From: Fallopia convolvulus
Taxonomy: Eukaryota; Streptophyta; Magnoliopsida; Caryophyllales; Polygonaceae
Assembly (NCBI GenBank): GCA_964016875.1
Contig: OZ024719.1
Coordinates: 68,395,224-68,459,223, forward strand
Direction of reading: 5' to 3'
Length of the DNA: 64,000 nucleotides
In this document: positions 46,984-60,200 of the stretch, one piece after another
Position numbering within the stretch: the stretch's first letter is position 1
Layout of the letters: each line of letters begins with the position of its first letter
Position numbers and translations under genes: made by a program
Notes under the pieces: generated by a model
What the model saw: only the letters and a program-made list of their open reading frames with translations
Database searches by the model: none
Told to the model about the DNA's origin: nothing

Positions 46984-49900
46984 TCAAAGAGGTTTAGCAG
47001 CAGCTTCCTCAATGTATTTCCTAGCTTCTGTTTCAGATAGCTCTCCTTCTAACAGCCCCTTGATCAAAGTGTCCATATACTCGAAAGAAGGAGCACGTAC
47101 GGTTTCTTTTCCAGATTTGAAATTCTCAGCATCAGAAAGCCTACACCTGGAATAATAAGATTTGACCAGCCAAAGTTTTAGATGTGGCCATATGATGCTG
47201 TATAAGAGATTTTATGAAGAACAAGATATGATGTGGATCATACGTCATGGTGATGATAGGAATGCCACGCTCATCGCCCAAATACACAATGTTCTTATAC
47301 CAGCCTAGCTGCACAGCACAGGAGAAGACATATATAAGAAGAGATGTGACTAATATTAGGACCTGTTTGCATGTCAGGCAATATATAAACAACTTATGCA
47401 TTATCCAAAAGCTAAATATATAGTGGCAATGTATGATTTATTTTTCAGAGCATCCAAACACCCATATACTACAGTAGATACTTTAATGCAGAATGCATGT
47501 CTTATACCACACGCTTTATGCATCCAAACAGAGGCTAAGCAGAAATGACAGGTACCTTATTAGCATCAAGTGTAGCACATTGGTTTGTTCTGAGGTTTTT
47601 CAGATCTTCTGCGTCAAAAAAGGGAGATGACATGTCATTTGTTGAAAAGTTTTCTTGATGCATAACATCATTAAACTGCTCCAGCCTGTGAAGTGAGAAA
47701 GAAGAAAAAATTGTGAAATTATTTTTAAGCTTGATATACATAACACGATAAATCACAGCATTTCAGAATCAATCCACTTTGAAAATAATATGGAACCTAT
47801 ACATACAGCAAACACCATAAGAATCACTCACGTAATTCTGTACATGGTAATGTAAGCTTTATCCTCAGCATTACTTTCAGGATGAAGGAAAGCAACCCCA
47901 CCAGGCCCCCATGTATCAGTATGATCGCGACCGAAAAACATTCGATGAGAAACTACCTTCCGCATTATCTCTTTTGGTGAGGTCTTATCCATTGATCCAG
48001 GACATGACCTGTGCATACCTTGCACCTGAAAGTATATCAGTAGAAAACAAACTTTTATCATGTAATATATTTCTAAGTAAAAAAGATTTTAAGGTAGCAA
48101 TTCTGATGAGGTCATCACTTGGAGCGACCAGTACAGCAAATATTTATAGAACTCTAGTCTATGAAGAACCCAGAAGTTTAGAGCAATATGCAGAGACTCA
48201 TTTATCCAGTAGAGAGATATTATTACAAAAGGCGGGTGGGAATATTTATTTTACTGATCAAGCAACAAATAGGCAACAAGATGGTAAATTGCAGCTCCCA
48301 TACCTGTCCACCTTCAATGTAACAAAGAAATCTAGCTTTGCACATATTCGAGCCATAACTGGCATACCAAACATCAATCTCTTTGAGCTCTTTTCTCCAG
48401 GCAGAAGGAATTCTATCACTTTGACCTGTAAATGGCTGAGTATTTGAGAAACTGTGTGCAGGAGGATTTGGAAAGAAACAGATAATGCCAAGAAAACTGA
48501 TGCTTTGAAAGTTAGTAAATAAATTTACCATGGTCATTCACACTCAAAGCTGAAAGGGATTGAATAATATCCTCAGAGACTTCATCACCCTTTTCACTTT
48601 CTGAATCAGAGCTCAGGTCAAACAACTGTTAATCATAAACATTATTAGATGACAATTCAAAGCAAATTGCATACTACATAGAGCATTTATACTATTCTGT
48701 GGCGTACATAACCAAGAAATATGCAATCAAAAGATATTTTATACTTTATTGAACTACTATGATAAATGCATGTCCACTTTTTCTACTGCAAAATCAGTCA
48801 TTCATAAACAAATCGAACTTCCACATAAGTTATAAATTTCTATTTTTCCAAACGGCAATCTGAATCATGAAATTTTACTCTCTTAATCTCTAATTGGATA
48901 ACCATGGGTTCCCGTTCCTGTATCATATTCTAAATGCACTTCTAATCCTCTCACTGAAATTCCCTACAAGCTGCTTTGATTCTTTTACTAATGTCCAGCT
49001 GTCTTCCTGATTATCTCATATAAAGATATATCCTCACATGCCCCTGTCCACCAAAAATTTTCATTTGGATCTCCTATCAAAATAAGACCCCCCTTTGAAA
49101 TATAGCTAGCCCATATCAATCAAAAAAGTTACTGTGAGTATAACAGAATGACGATAGATGCTACCTGGTGTGAAGGCGTTGTCTGACTCATCAATTTCTT
49201 TGGTAGCTCATTACCTAGGCTTGGCCAGTATACCTTTAGCACTTGGCGAACCTGTTACATTCATATTTTAATGAGATGCGCAAGTATAATCAACACACAC
49301 ACTTATTACATTCAGAATCTTACAGCTTCAATCGTACGCCAAGTTGACTCAAAAGGATACGCCTTTGCAGATCCAGGAATAGGTTTCCCTTCCAGCAAAA
49401 CTTCAACACACGCAAGTGCTGAATTTGCTAGGGACAGGAGATTATATCCTCCCTCCAAAGCAAGCACGATCTTCCCATGAGCAAAATCCATCAACTGTAA
49501 ACAGAAACATTAAACAAGTATCTATGAAAAGGCATGAATAAGCAACCAATAAATTTCCAATATGCTTTTGAGAGATCTAATCTAATTTTAGAATAAATTT
49601 AATGTATTGAAAATGTTAAATCAAATGCAAAAGGCGGACCAGAAGCTAAGACATTCCTATAATAAAATAGACCTTAAGAATCGACAACATCCTAAATACA
49701 TCACATATAGAAGAATAAAAAAAGCAGAATTATATGGATACTGACCTTTCTTAACAGCACAGAATATCCATATGGTGTGATACAACAGCCACCAAGAGGG
49801 TCATTAACAGCTGATCCAAATAATTCATGAGCAAGCACTCAAAACAAAATGATCAAATAAAATATAATAGACCCTGGCAAAAGAAAACACTCAAAATGAA

Positions 49901-52900
49901 ATAGATCAAATGACCAGTGTAAGAACCTGCATCAAATCCAGCAGAAACAATGATTATATCTGGATTAAACTCCTTCACAACTGGAATCAATAGATAATCC
50001 CAAACAGCCAGATAATCAGAGTCACCACATCGGCCATGCTCCCAGGGAACATTTATATTGTATCCGGTACCAGGTCCCTCTCCAATCATATTGTAAGAAC
50101 CATCATCATTAGCAGGGTAGAAAGTTCCAAAATCATGCCTGTCCAAAGAATACATATAGCGCTAGATTAATACTCCATAATACTTATGATGAACTTGTGA
50201 TGCATAAAAGAGGAAGGCAAAAGGATTTCTACTATATGCAAAGGTAAATTTGTTCACCTTGTTAAAAAAAATTCCAAGAAGCTCAATATAGGAGAACAAG
50301 GACATGATACAAAAGAAATATAATATCAGTGTAAATGACAAGCGTTCATAAATTTATATTTACATCCGTCACAATATTTATGTGATATTTTAGAGGCTTC
50401 CAAAGGATAATCAAGAGATAAGTTTAAAACATGGAGCTAGTACCTGTGAATAGAGAAGAATAAAACACGGGAATCCTTCCAAAACATTTTCTGTGTGCCA
50501 TTACCATGATGAACATCCCAATCCACGATCAATATTTTACGAATACCTAAATCAGGCTATAAGCAGAAATCATATAAGTTAACTGTCAAAATAATTTTCA
50601 ATGATAAAAATTCAACACTTAAATTCATTACATATATTATTACTCAAAATCAAGGCTTAAGCTCACCCTATTATTCAATAAATAGCTTGTTGCTACAGCC
50701 ACATTGTTGTAAATGCAAAATCCCATAGCTTCATCCTCTTCAGCATGATGCCCAGGAGGTCTCACAACAGCAAAAGCAGAATTTAGATCCCCTTTGGCTA
50801 CTTGTTCAACAGCCTTACACAATCACCCAGAGTTAAGACATAAGACAAAAGATAATACATATCTATTATAATCACATCAAACATCAATAAAAAATAAAAA
50901 AGCACATATACACAGAGTGGAACATATTTTTGCAACTAGTAAATTTTTTTCCACCACATTTCAGTTAAAAACACATAAATGTGGTGCCCAAGGATGCTCA
51001 ACACAAATTATTTATATCCTTTTAGAATCAAGGGATTCGCTTATTGCAACCTCAAGCTATGTAGCACCAAAAACGAGATGTCATGGAAGCATCAGACACA
51101 TTCTGGATCCAACACAGCATATCATATTAAAGGGAAACGTTTTTTTATAAAGCTAGAGTTGCAAGGATTCAATTGTCTTCCCAAGTCCAAACACTTCCTA
51201 AATAAATATACAAAGCGGTTGTTTTGATAACTAAAAGCCATAAATCATATTACTGTGTGTTTTATATATTTAAATATTAGTAGTCCTGCTTACCTCAATG
51301 ACGGAGCCGGCAGCAAGATAAGCAGCTTCAGATGAGCCTTTGTTAAAGTATATGGAATTAAATTTGGATGCAATCCTTTTCCTTTTAGAATCAAATCCTT
51401 TGTCACTTATGCTTCGAATTAAATCAACATGCTTCTTAGAATGAACCAATTGTATGGCGTTGTATACGTCTTCAGATTTCTTGGCATTTAAAACCACACA
51501 TCTGAAACAGATATATTAACGTAGTATATGTTATTAAAGTAATTAAACAATAATATATATATGTATCTATATGCGATATCTTTGAATCATAAAGCACATA
51601 GCTTGAGAACTTATTTCAAAAAACCATCCCACTTCACATGAGTAATTAAGGAAGTGACACCAGGAGAGGAAGAACAACACCCTAATTATAACACAACAGG
51701 TATATCACAATTATCTTAAGGTTCACACAGGAAACATTCACAGAAGCACGAATATTTCCCACTATTTACAAAGCAAGCTGGTAAGTGGTCACTCCTCAAA
51801 GCATCTTACGTGTAATTAAACTTTGCGACCATAGTTTAATCACATTTATAAAATACAGAGCTACAAAAGAAATGAACAAAAAAAAACCATAAACCAGAAA
51901 AATAACTTCCATTACTCAATTACTTCACAATAAGAGCAATACTTAGTGCAATTGATAAAAAACAAATATATGTTAGAATAAATTCTTCATTTTAAAAGGG
52001 ACAAATTTATTGATTTTCATGTATGAAATGATGGGAATTTTTCAGCATAAAAACATGCCCTTTTGATGTATGTAGCATGCTAAAGATTAACAATTTCTAA
52101 CTGTAGCAAGTTTCAATCACAGTTCTTTTTGAAGCAGCATTATCAGTTTCACTACAATTCAGAAATAGAACATCTTCTCCTAAGTTCATTAAAAATACAT
52201 TATCCACACAAGTTGATGTAGCTGTAAAAAAGTCATTTGGGAGAAATGAGCAAAACAAAATTTGATGAGAAGGAAGTTTAATTTGAGGTGTAAAACCACA
52301 ATAGAGTAATCTATGATGCTGGAAAGAAATTATCAGAAATCAGGGATGAGAATGGAAGAGCGAAGAACAAGGGTGGGACAGAGCGCAGATGAGCAAGTCC
52401 AGTGGCAAATTCTTAGCTACAAGGAATTATGTATTCAATAAAAAAGTAGAAGATTGGATTAGGTTCAATCAACTTAGATGTTCTTTCAAAACTTTGCAAA
52501 CTGCTTTTGGTTAGAAGAGTATTTTCCAATCCTACTGTAGCCAAACAGAACAGGGCTAATTGAGGAGACCAAATGCAAGATGTATGAATAGGGGAAAGAA
52601 ACAAAGCGGAACTAATGGTTTCAATCCAGATGCTCTAGGTGTAATGTATTAAAGTGCGTGAATAAAATGGCAATCCTTGGGGATAAAGAACACATTTTCA
52701 ATGGTATCAAGTGGTAGATCTATCAGCAAGTGATATCACATAAGGAATCTAAAAATTGAATGATGTTCCAGTTCCCATGCTTTAACTGAAAATAAATGCA
52801 GTAAGGACTAAGGTGATGGTCATTAAATTAGAAAAAGGCAGAGTTAGCAGAAAGTTTAAAGAGAGCCATGGAATTAGGTCATGGTGATTGTACAAAGATA

Positions 52901-53565
52901 TTTTGTTACTTACCAAGGCTATACTTGAGAATACACATGATCACCCACATTAATACAAAATACAGTTTACATTGACCCAAAAAAAAGAGGTATACTTCTG
53001 ATAGTTGCTCATATGTAAGAATGTCCCGACAAAAAAACGAAGTTTGTGAAGAAAATTTAAACAAATTTGCAAAGCTACATTTTTATCTCAAGACCAACGA
53101 TGGAAATTATTTAAAATTGAAGAGAATATACAGGAGATTATTTCCAATCAGCATATCAGACAATTGCCCCCCGCCCCTTAAACTCCAATTTAGCCACAAT
53201 CCTCGTCAAGAAATCTAGACTCGAAAGAAAGGTTTCAACTTTCAACTACTAGAAACCAAATTCATCAAACAGCAATAAAAATTGGAACACAAAATCAAGA
53301 GTATTAAAGTAACAAAAGAAGAAATGACTAGTGCGATCTGCTGAACCAGAATCGAAAAGGAAAAAACGGGATGAGAGGCGAAAGAAGAAGATGGAAACCT
53401 ATCAACAATTCCAGCACTCTGGAGCTTCTTCCAAATAGCCCTAATTCGATCAGGGCACTCGGGGTGGTCCTCGCCATCAGGCGTGCTGTGAGCGCACATT
53501 TTCTCATCGTAAGCCAGCCCCACACGGCTCCGCGCCGATACAGCTCCCTGAGTCGATTCCGCCAT
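46984..53565 (-). CDS. HDA5: Class II histone deacetylase, HDA5/HDA18 type
   Basis: Zinc hydrolase removing acetyl groups from lysines. Fourteen exons: 53399-53565, 51294-51501, 50667-50813, 50444-50556, 49927-50138, 49746-49810, 49324-49494, 49165-49251, 48529-48625, 48304-48425, 47832-48025, 47556-47685, 47244-47308, 46984-47146; 646 aa. The deacetylase domain spans roughly residues 15-345: VRPPGHHAEEDEAMGF has the catalytic His147-His148, VDWDVHHGNGTQ gives zinc ligands Asp188 and His190, VSAGFDA gives Asp281, and LEGGYN gives Tyr321. A short acidic serine linker (SSDSESEKGDEVSED) follows. The C-terminal part starts DVWYASYGSNMCKARFLCYIEGG, similar to the nucleotide-like YGSN motif of gamma-glutamylcyclotransferase-fold proteins; this second module is characteristic of plant HDA5. 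All active-site residues are present. Intron 1 is long (1.9 kb). Confidence 0.96.
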
Positions 53566-54278
53566 GTTTGGAAAAGGAGAGAAGCTCTATGACGTCAGAG
53601 CTTCCCAGTTCAAAGTTCAAACGCCGAAATAGAACGGGAGAGAATTTGGAAAAGCGAATAGACTTGAAGATTGACGAGGTGCTTTTGGCTAAAAAGAAAA
53701 GGAAAAAGAGTAGAAATTTTCTATTGGAGGGAAATTCCGGGGCTGATGGAAGCTCGGGTTTCGGCCCACTACTCTTGCGAAATTTGTGCTTACGTAGCCC
53801 GACTACTTGCTAACCAATCGTATTGTGACACGTTTACTTTTGGTTTACTGCTTTTTGACTGACTGATATTGAAAAATATTTTCAATGTGTCGTTTTGTAT
53901 CCGTAGATTTTTATCCATTTAAAAATCATTATTATATACGGAGTATTAAGATAGAGGTTAAAGCCGTTAAACTATAAAATGACATAGATTAACTTTATGA
54001 TAAATTATATTAGTCATTTTTTTAATTAGTTTGATGGGGTTTTTTTCAAAATTAATATGATTGGTTGAAATTTATTTGAATTAAATTTAATTGAAGGTTA
54101 AATATAAATATTTTATTTATATATTAAATAAGTACATTATTATAAAATTGATTTAGAATTTGAATATTGTTTCCTATTTTATATTATTATTTAATTTTAA
54201 TTTGGATAATAATAATAATAAATAATAGATTTTAAAATTAATCTAATTAGATGAAATATAATTGGACTATTTTTATTA
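53566..54278. other. HDA5 upstream region
   Basis: Promoter side of the deacetylase gene, passing into AT-rich spacer. No other gene; open frames at 53568-53862 run antisense to nothing recognisable. Confidence 0.45.
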
Positions 54279-54470
54279 GTTAAAATCAATGTTCTAAAAA
54301 ACGCTAGGTGGACGTTGGGCGGATATGGACCGCCTAGCGCCTAGACGGCTTGAACGAATGTCTTAGGCGAATCTAGACGGATTCCTAGGCGGTCTGGACG
54401 GCTAGGCGAGTTAAGACCTTCCATCGCCTAAGTAGGGCCTAGAAGGGATTTTTAAAACAGTGGTTAAAAT
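54279..54470. mobile_element. hAT-type MITE with 8-bp target duplication
   Basis: The element 54287-54462 (176 bp) is flanked by GTTAAAAT at 54279-54286 and 54463-54470. It starts CAATGTTCTAAAAAAC and, on the other strand, CACTGTTTTAAAAATC. The core is rich in GCCTAGGCG-like motifs that fold back on themselves. Eight-base duplications and CA-starting ends fit the hAT superfamily. Non-coding. Confidence 0.85.
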
Positions 54471-54892
54471 ATAATTGTATATCCTACATATAAATATTTT
54501 ATTCATATGTTAATTTGGTTATTTTTATTATTTAAAATATAATTATAGACTTCACATATAAATATTTTGTTTATATTTTAAATAAATAAATTATTTAAAT
54601 TTTATTATATTTGAAAAACAATATTATTAATATTTAATCAAACCCGTATAACATTGTAGGTTTGGATAAGGATTAAGGTATACAATTATATTTCAATCAA
54701 CATAAGCGGAATTTAGTTTAATTAAACCCGTACACTATTGTAGGTTTATCCAAAATCCTACCTCGTCTTTTTCTGGCCTTAAGGTGGACAAAAAGAACAT
54801 AAAAGATAAGATCAATGAACATAAATAATATGCCAAAATTCTCTCTAGACAAGTTTATGGATCAAATCTTGCTGATCATAGTTGGTGGAAAA
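54471..54892. other. AT-rich spacer
   Basis: Non-coding. The stretch contains AAACCCGTA(T/C)A(A/C) and TATTGTAGGTTT twice (54640-54670 and 54724-54750), a weak local repeat. Confidence 0.4.
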
Positions 54893-55455
54893 ATTATTGT
54901 GTTTAAGATAAGATAAGGCTTAAGGTAGGACTTTGGGTAAGAGTTTTGGTTTATGATAACGGGTATGGTTTAAGGTATGATTTGGGTTGGGTTTAGGGTT
55001 TTAAGTATGGAATTTAGGATAAGGTTTTTAGGATATGGTTTAGTTACATGGTTTGAGCCAAGGGTTAATGGTAGAGTTTGAGTAAGGTTTTAGGGTTTGA
55101 ATTTTGCATTTGGTGTTTAGGATTTAGGATATATGATTTAGAGTTTAGGATTTGGATTTGTAGTTTAAGATATAAGATTTGGTGTTGGTGTTTAGGATTT
55201 AGGGTTTAGATTAGGTTATGGTTTAGGGTATATGATTTAGAATTTAGGGTATAGAATTTTGGATTTGAGGTTTAGAGCATTAGGTATATAATTTTGGATT
55301 TAGGATTTGAATTTAGGGTTTAGGATATAGGATATTAGGATGTATTATTTGAGGTTTGAATTTGTTATTTAGGGTTTAAGATATAGGATGTATTATTTGG
55401 GGTTTAGGATACAAGATTTGGTGTGGGGTTTAAGATTTTAGGGTTTGATCACCTT
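54893..55455. repeat. Degenerate telomere-like repeat tract
   Basis: About 560 bases made of short, imperfect units such as TTTAGGGTTTAGGAT, TTTAGGATATAGGAT, GGGTTTAAGATAT and GATTTAGGGTTTAG. Many units keep TTTAGG, close to the plant telomere repeat TTTAGGG, on one strand throughout. There is no coding potential. It could be a decayed interstitial telomere tract or an unrelated AT/G microsatellite that drifted. Confidence 0.7.
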
Positions 55456-55773
55456 ATATCTTAAACCCCCACTTTCCCTTAGAACTTGTTTTAATTTTAG
55501 CGCAAAATGTGATTTTGGGTCTAAAGTAGTTTATTTGCCTCGAAAAGCTTAAAAATAATATTTTAAGAATTTTAAAAATATAATTTTAGGAAAATAATAA
55601 TAATTTTAGGAATTTTAAAGATAAAACCCACTTTTTAAAATAGACTTTTTTCGATAAATCTTTGTGTACGTAGAAAAAGTGTATAGTGCACACGGAAATT
55701 CACTCTTCATGAAGAGTGAGTTCTATGCATATCCGATGGACAAAAGGTATTACGCTTCAGTGTGGCTCTTCAT
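55456..55773. other. AT-rich spacer
   Basis: Non-coding; includes a short inverted repeat CACTCTTCATGAAGAGTG (55700-55717). No gene. Confidence 0.4.
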
Positions 55774-56519
55774 TAGGGGTACTTAATGGGTCGACCTGAC
55801 TTGACTTGCGGGTCGAGGGTTGACCCGCTAAAAAATTTATTGATCCGCGACCCGACCCAACCTGTGACCCGTTTGACCTATTTTGACACACACAAAGGTA
55901 ACTCCAAATTTCCACAAGTACGGTGCTCAACGAGTTAACCCGGCCCACAACTTTTTTAAATATTATATTATTTCATTAAAGAATTAAAAATTTATAATAT
56001 TATTTACGAGTCAGGTCGAGTCGACCCATTGAGCTTGAGTAACTAGACCTGGCAAATGGGTCGGGTTGGTCGGGTTCGGGTTTGGGTCAACCGGGTTCGG
56101 GTCGAAACGGGTTACAAGTCGTCGAGTTGTAAAATTTCCGGGTTCATATGGACCGGGTTGTTACGGGTTTGGTACGGGTTCGGGTTGATCCAACGGGTCA
56201 TGATCGCCAATTTTGTTAACCTTTATCTTTATATTTATTAAAATAATTAGTATTATATTATATAAAATATTATTTAATAATAATAAAATAATAATTTTAT
56301 ACATTTATAATAAAATATTCAATTTTTAATTTAAATAATACTTTATTCGGGTTGGCCGGGTCAACCCAACGGGTTTGTGACCCAACCCAGTTTTTTCCGG
56401 GTCGACCAGGTTCGGATTACTCTTGACCCAACCCAGTTTTTGAACCCAAAAAACTTCGGGCAAGTCGAGTCAGTTTTTCGGGTCGGGTCAAGTTTTGACA
56501 GGTTCATAAGCAACCCCTA
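55774..56519. mobile_element. hAT-like MITE mosaic rich in GGGTCGGGT repeats
   Basis: The block starts TAGGGGTACTTAATGGGTC and, read on the other strand, TAGGGGTTGCTTATGAACC, a weak inverted pair. Inside are many GACCCG/CGGGTC and GGGTTCGGG units, including a second start-like TAGACCTGGCAAATGGGTCG at 56045. Such ends and GACCCGACCC cores are typical of common plant hAT MITEs, and two elements may be nested here. No clear 8-bp duplication was found. Confidence 0.55.
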
Positions 56520-56689
56520 CTTGTGGGACATCCGAAATTGCCTTTGTGTGTGTCAAACGGATCGACCCGCGACCCAACCTGCAAAACCCACGACCCACGA
56601 GTTAGGTCAATAATTTTTTTTATGGTCAACCTGCGACCCGTAAAAAATATCCCCTTTTTTGTAATTACAATGCCCAAAATAAATGCATG

Positions 56690-56900
56690 TTTTTTTTTGG
56701 GTAACAAAGAAGGGTTATATCCGTTTTATTAAATAAAACATAAGCATTACATGAGATCACTCATACAAACATCAACATCTAGGATATTCTTAAGCCCATC
56801 AGGTGGGTTATGGAAGAGAACATAATCTCCCATTCCAGTTTTGAGAACTCTAGACAGCCAATGGGCTGCTTGATTCGCCTGTCTTGGGATGTGAGGAGCT
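56690..56900 (-). mobile_element. LINE 3'-end fragment
   Basis: On the minus strand the block reads RQANQAAHWLSRVLKTGMG and continues DYVLFHNPPDGLKNIL, the C-terminal end of the RNase H domain of a plant LINE. It is followed by a short A run at 56691-56699. Only about 200 bases remain, a severely 5'-truncated copy. The neighbourhood carries GGAGCTAATGCATG twice (56896-56932), a small local duplication. Confidence 0.65.
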
Positions 56901-57233
56901 AATGCATGCTTAAGTAAGGAGCTAATGCATGGTTATATTATATTTATTACAATCATGTATTCGAATTCAGATTTACGGGGGGGGGGGGGGACGGGGGGGG
57001 GGGGGGGGGGATTGTTTTTCAATCGATTACGCAAGATAAAAGTGTGTTTGTACAAGAAGACAGAGTGCATAAAACTTGTAAATTTCAACGTATTAAAATC
57101 AACTTTTTTTTAAAATATTTTTTATGAAATATTTCCCTTAAAAGTGGATTAAACCACCAACTAAAAGGAGAGGCGAAAAATCACCGATATATCAAAGTGT
57201 TTTCCCCTTGCTGTCAGTATGCAAAAGGCTTCT
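56901..57233. other. Spacer with two long G runs
   Basis: Non-coding. Two uninterrupted G runs of 14 and 18 bases (56977-56990 and 56993-57010) are separated only by AC. The remainder is AT-rich and includes the 3' untranslated region of the LEO1 gene. Confidence 0.7.
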
Positions 57234-60200
57234 TCAATCCTCGTCACTATCATACACAACTGCCATTCGACGATGGGCAGCTGGCTTCCTAGGAGGAGAC
57301 TCTTCATCTGATTCAATGTCCTTTCGTTTAAGATTACCTCTCGACTCCTTAAATGTTTGCTCCTCCTCCTATAAACAAAACAGATGCATCATAAACCAGA
57401 GTAAACATCTATACTAGTACCATGTTACACTTATTCGACAAAACATTTGGTGTGTTACCCAAGATAATGCATTATCTTGCATTAAATCTTATCTTACAGT
57501 ATAATGCACTATCTTGGTAACCAAGCACAATCTTAGCAATGCAGCTGACGAGCAGGTCCATTAACACCTTAACTAGAAAGTAGTAGTACATCATTATAAA
57601 TCAAGGTGTATTGGATGTTTAATACCTCAGCTTCCTCTGAAGCTCCATCATCTCTTGCCACCTCTTCTTCCTGTTCCTCCTCTTGCTCAGAATCCACATA
57701 CTCTGGTTCGGAGTCCTCGTACCTTTTCTGCTGTGGAGATTCTTCAGCATCTCCTTCAGTCTCATACTCAGACTCTTCCCTCTCACTCTCAGAGAAATCT
57801 ACCGGGCGCCGTGACGGTTTTGCAGCAGGCATTGATGACCTACGGGGAACATCTTTCGGGACACGTCCCTGAAAACAAAACAGGAACCGTTTGAGAGTCA
57901 ACTAGATTTAAATTTGCAAGGCAATATCATTTTCAGCTCATAAGGGACAGTAACAAAACCTTCTTTGCACTGATAATACGACTCTCGGCTCTAGCTTCTG
58001 CTTCGAACTCGTCATCAAACCGACGCCGAGCACTAGGGCGGCGGTCATAGTACTGTTCTTCATCCTGTTGAAAGAGAATTTGATTGCAAAATTATTAGTA
58101 CTCGTACAGGTTCAGACATGTTCTATTTAATGTTTTGCTTAAAGGACACTTCAAACTTTTCTAAGAACATCTGGCTATCAGTTTGGACAACCAATTTTGA
58201 TTTGCAACAAGAGGAACATGAAGCAAAATATGGGCAACAACTTTTTAAATTATAAGTTCTGGCTCCTCTCGTACTAAGTTAAATGCATGCTTGAGTACAT
58301 ACAATATATGTTATATGCATGAGTAGTTTTCTGACTAGATAAAAGCAATAAACCTCGTCAAGGGCATCCTCCAAGAAGCCAGGCGAGAGTTGCCGCCCCC
58401 TCTCTGCTGGTTTTGAATACTTCCGATTGACCCTTTCCCGCTTTTTATTCAGGAGTGTGTTAGCCCGGATAGTTTGACTCTCAACCTACATATGCATTTA
58501 GAATGAATTGGATTTTGACAGAAATTAAACCAGTAGCCATAATTTTTTTATAAAATTAATCACCTTAGCTTTCTGCTCCTTCTCCCTCTCAGGGTCCACA
58601 TCAGTGACACAATTTTTGACTTTATAGACCTTCTTATGGCGTGAGTCAACAAGAGCAGTCAACAAGCGATGGGAGTTTGATGTCAAGGACGAGGGCATAA
58701 ATCTCATCTTCCTCATTAGCTTCCCTTGTGATTGTAAAATACCCTGCATCACATATAACAACGTCATGTTCCTAACTCCATTATCAAATTAAGATCATCA
58801 TACAAATTACAATATGCATAAAAATAATTCAACATCAACATCAACTACGTACGATCTGGCTGCCTAGAAGCAAAGAGAGAAAACTATAAAAGTCCACTAC
58901 TATATCAAATCCTTTTGTAAGATTGAGCTTTGTACAAGTTATAAGTTGCCAACATAACCATATACAAAGTATTCTAGATTACCCATTATGATGATAGATA
59001 TATTGCATTTCATCTCTAACATGGCAACTCCAGAAAATTCCAATTCAAGCTGCCCAGTGATTATTACAACATTAGATTTAAGACCTCGTGAACCAAATGG
59101 TCCACTCAACTGCCTCTTCCTTGAGCTGAATTCTAGACATCTGATCACTTTGAGCCTACTAGTACATGTATATTCAGAATTACTGGTACATGTACACTAA
59201 TGGAATACTTCTGCTGTGTTTGTCACTTTATTATTTACTTCTCTTCAGTATCTGTTGTTACTTTTGTTTGTTCTTTTCAGTTAAGTCACTCCTTGTATTG
59301 ATGACAGATTCAGTACTTCAAGCATTCTAGAGCAGAAACTAGCATCTTGCTAATGTATGATCTATGACATGGTTGGACAGATCGCATAAATTAACCATAG
59401 TTCCATTGGGCCATGTGTAAGTTTGAACAAATTAAAATCTTCTGCAAGTTCTTATGTTACCTTCCCATGTCTAAGGAAAATCGCTGCATGATCATGCTGT
59501 GCATCTTGTACTGATATGTCAAGAACTTCATTTCCAATTTGAAGCTGCAGACTTCCATCTGACCACCTCACAAATCGAGCATTGCTTTCATACTGCATAG
59601 CACAAAAGTTTTCAGTTTAAAAGCCAAGTTCAAAGGTCCTTAAAAGCTCATCCATTTGAGGGTACATATTAAATTAATCATTTTGTATAGCAGTTGTATC
59701 GAAACAAATTCTGGAAGGAAGATAGTTTAGTGTATGACAATTGACAAATAACAAAATACAACTGTAAGAAGATTAGAAACAGTCTAAAGGTTTCCACTTA
59801 CATTGAACATGCCATCTGCCCTTTTCACAGTTCTCCAACGCACAATATTGTTCTCCAAACGAATTCTTTTCTTGGTTCCAGATTCATCAGTCACAAAGAC
59901 ATCTTCTTCCTCATATGTCTTAGGATCAAAAGGCTTGGGATCGATGCCCATTATATTGGAAACTCTGATTATGTTCATCTACAGAAAATAAGATCATCAA
60001 AACAAAAGAACCACAAAATATACAAATTCAAAGGGATATGTGGCAACCTAATCAAGAAAAGGCCAATAATCAGATTTTAACAACCCAATGCTAAAAAAAA
60101 ACTAAAATTTGGCTAATCATCATATCAGATTCATAACATTCAGAAACAACATATAAAATTAGGGCAACACAGACAAGTGACCAGTTGTATAAATATATAT

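Noticed and set aside
47911..48447. A 178-aa plus-strand frame within the HDA5 locus
   Set aside because: It spans exons and introns of HDA5 in antisense and has no protein-like conservation.
57606..57894. Plus-strand serine-rich frames opposite LEO1 exon 10
   Set aside because: Antisense of an acidic coding exon; no independent support.
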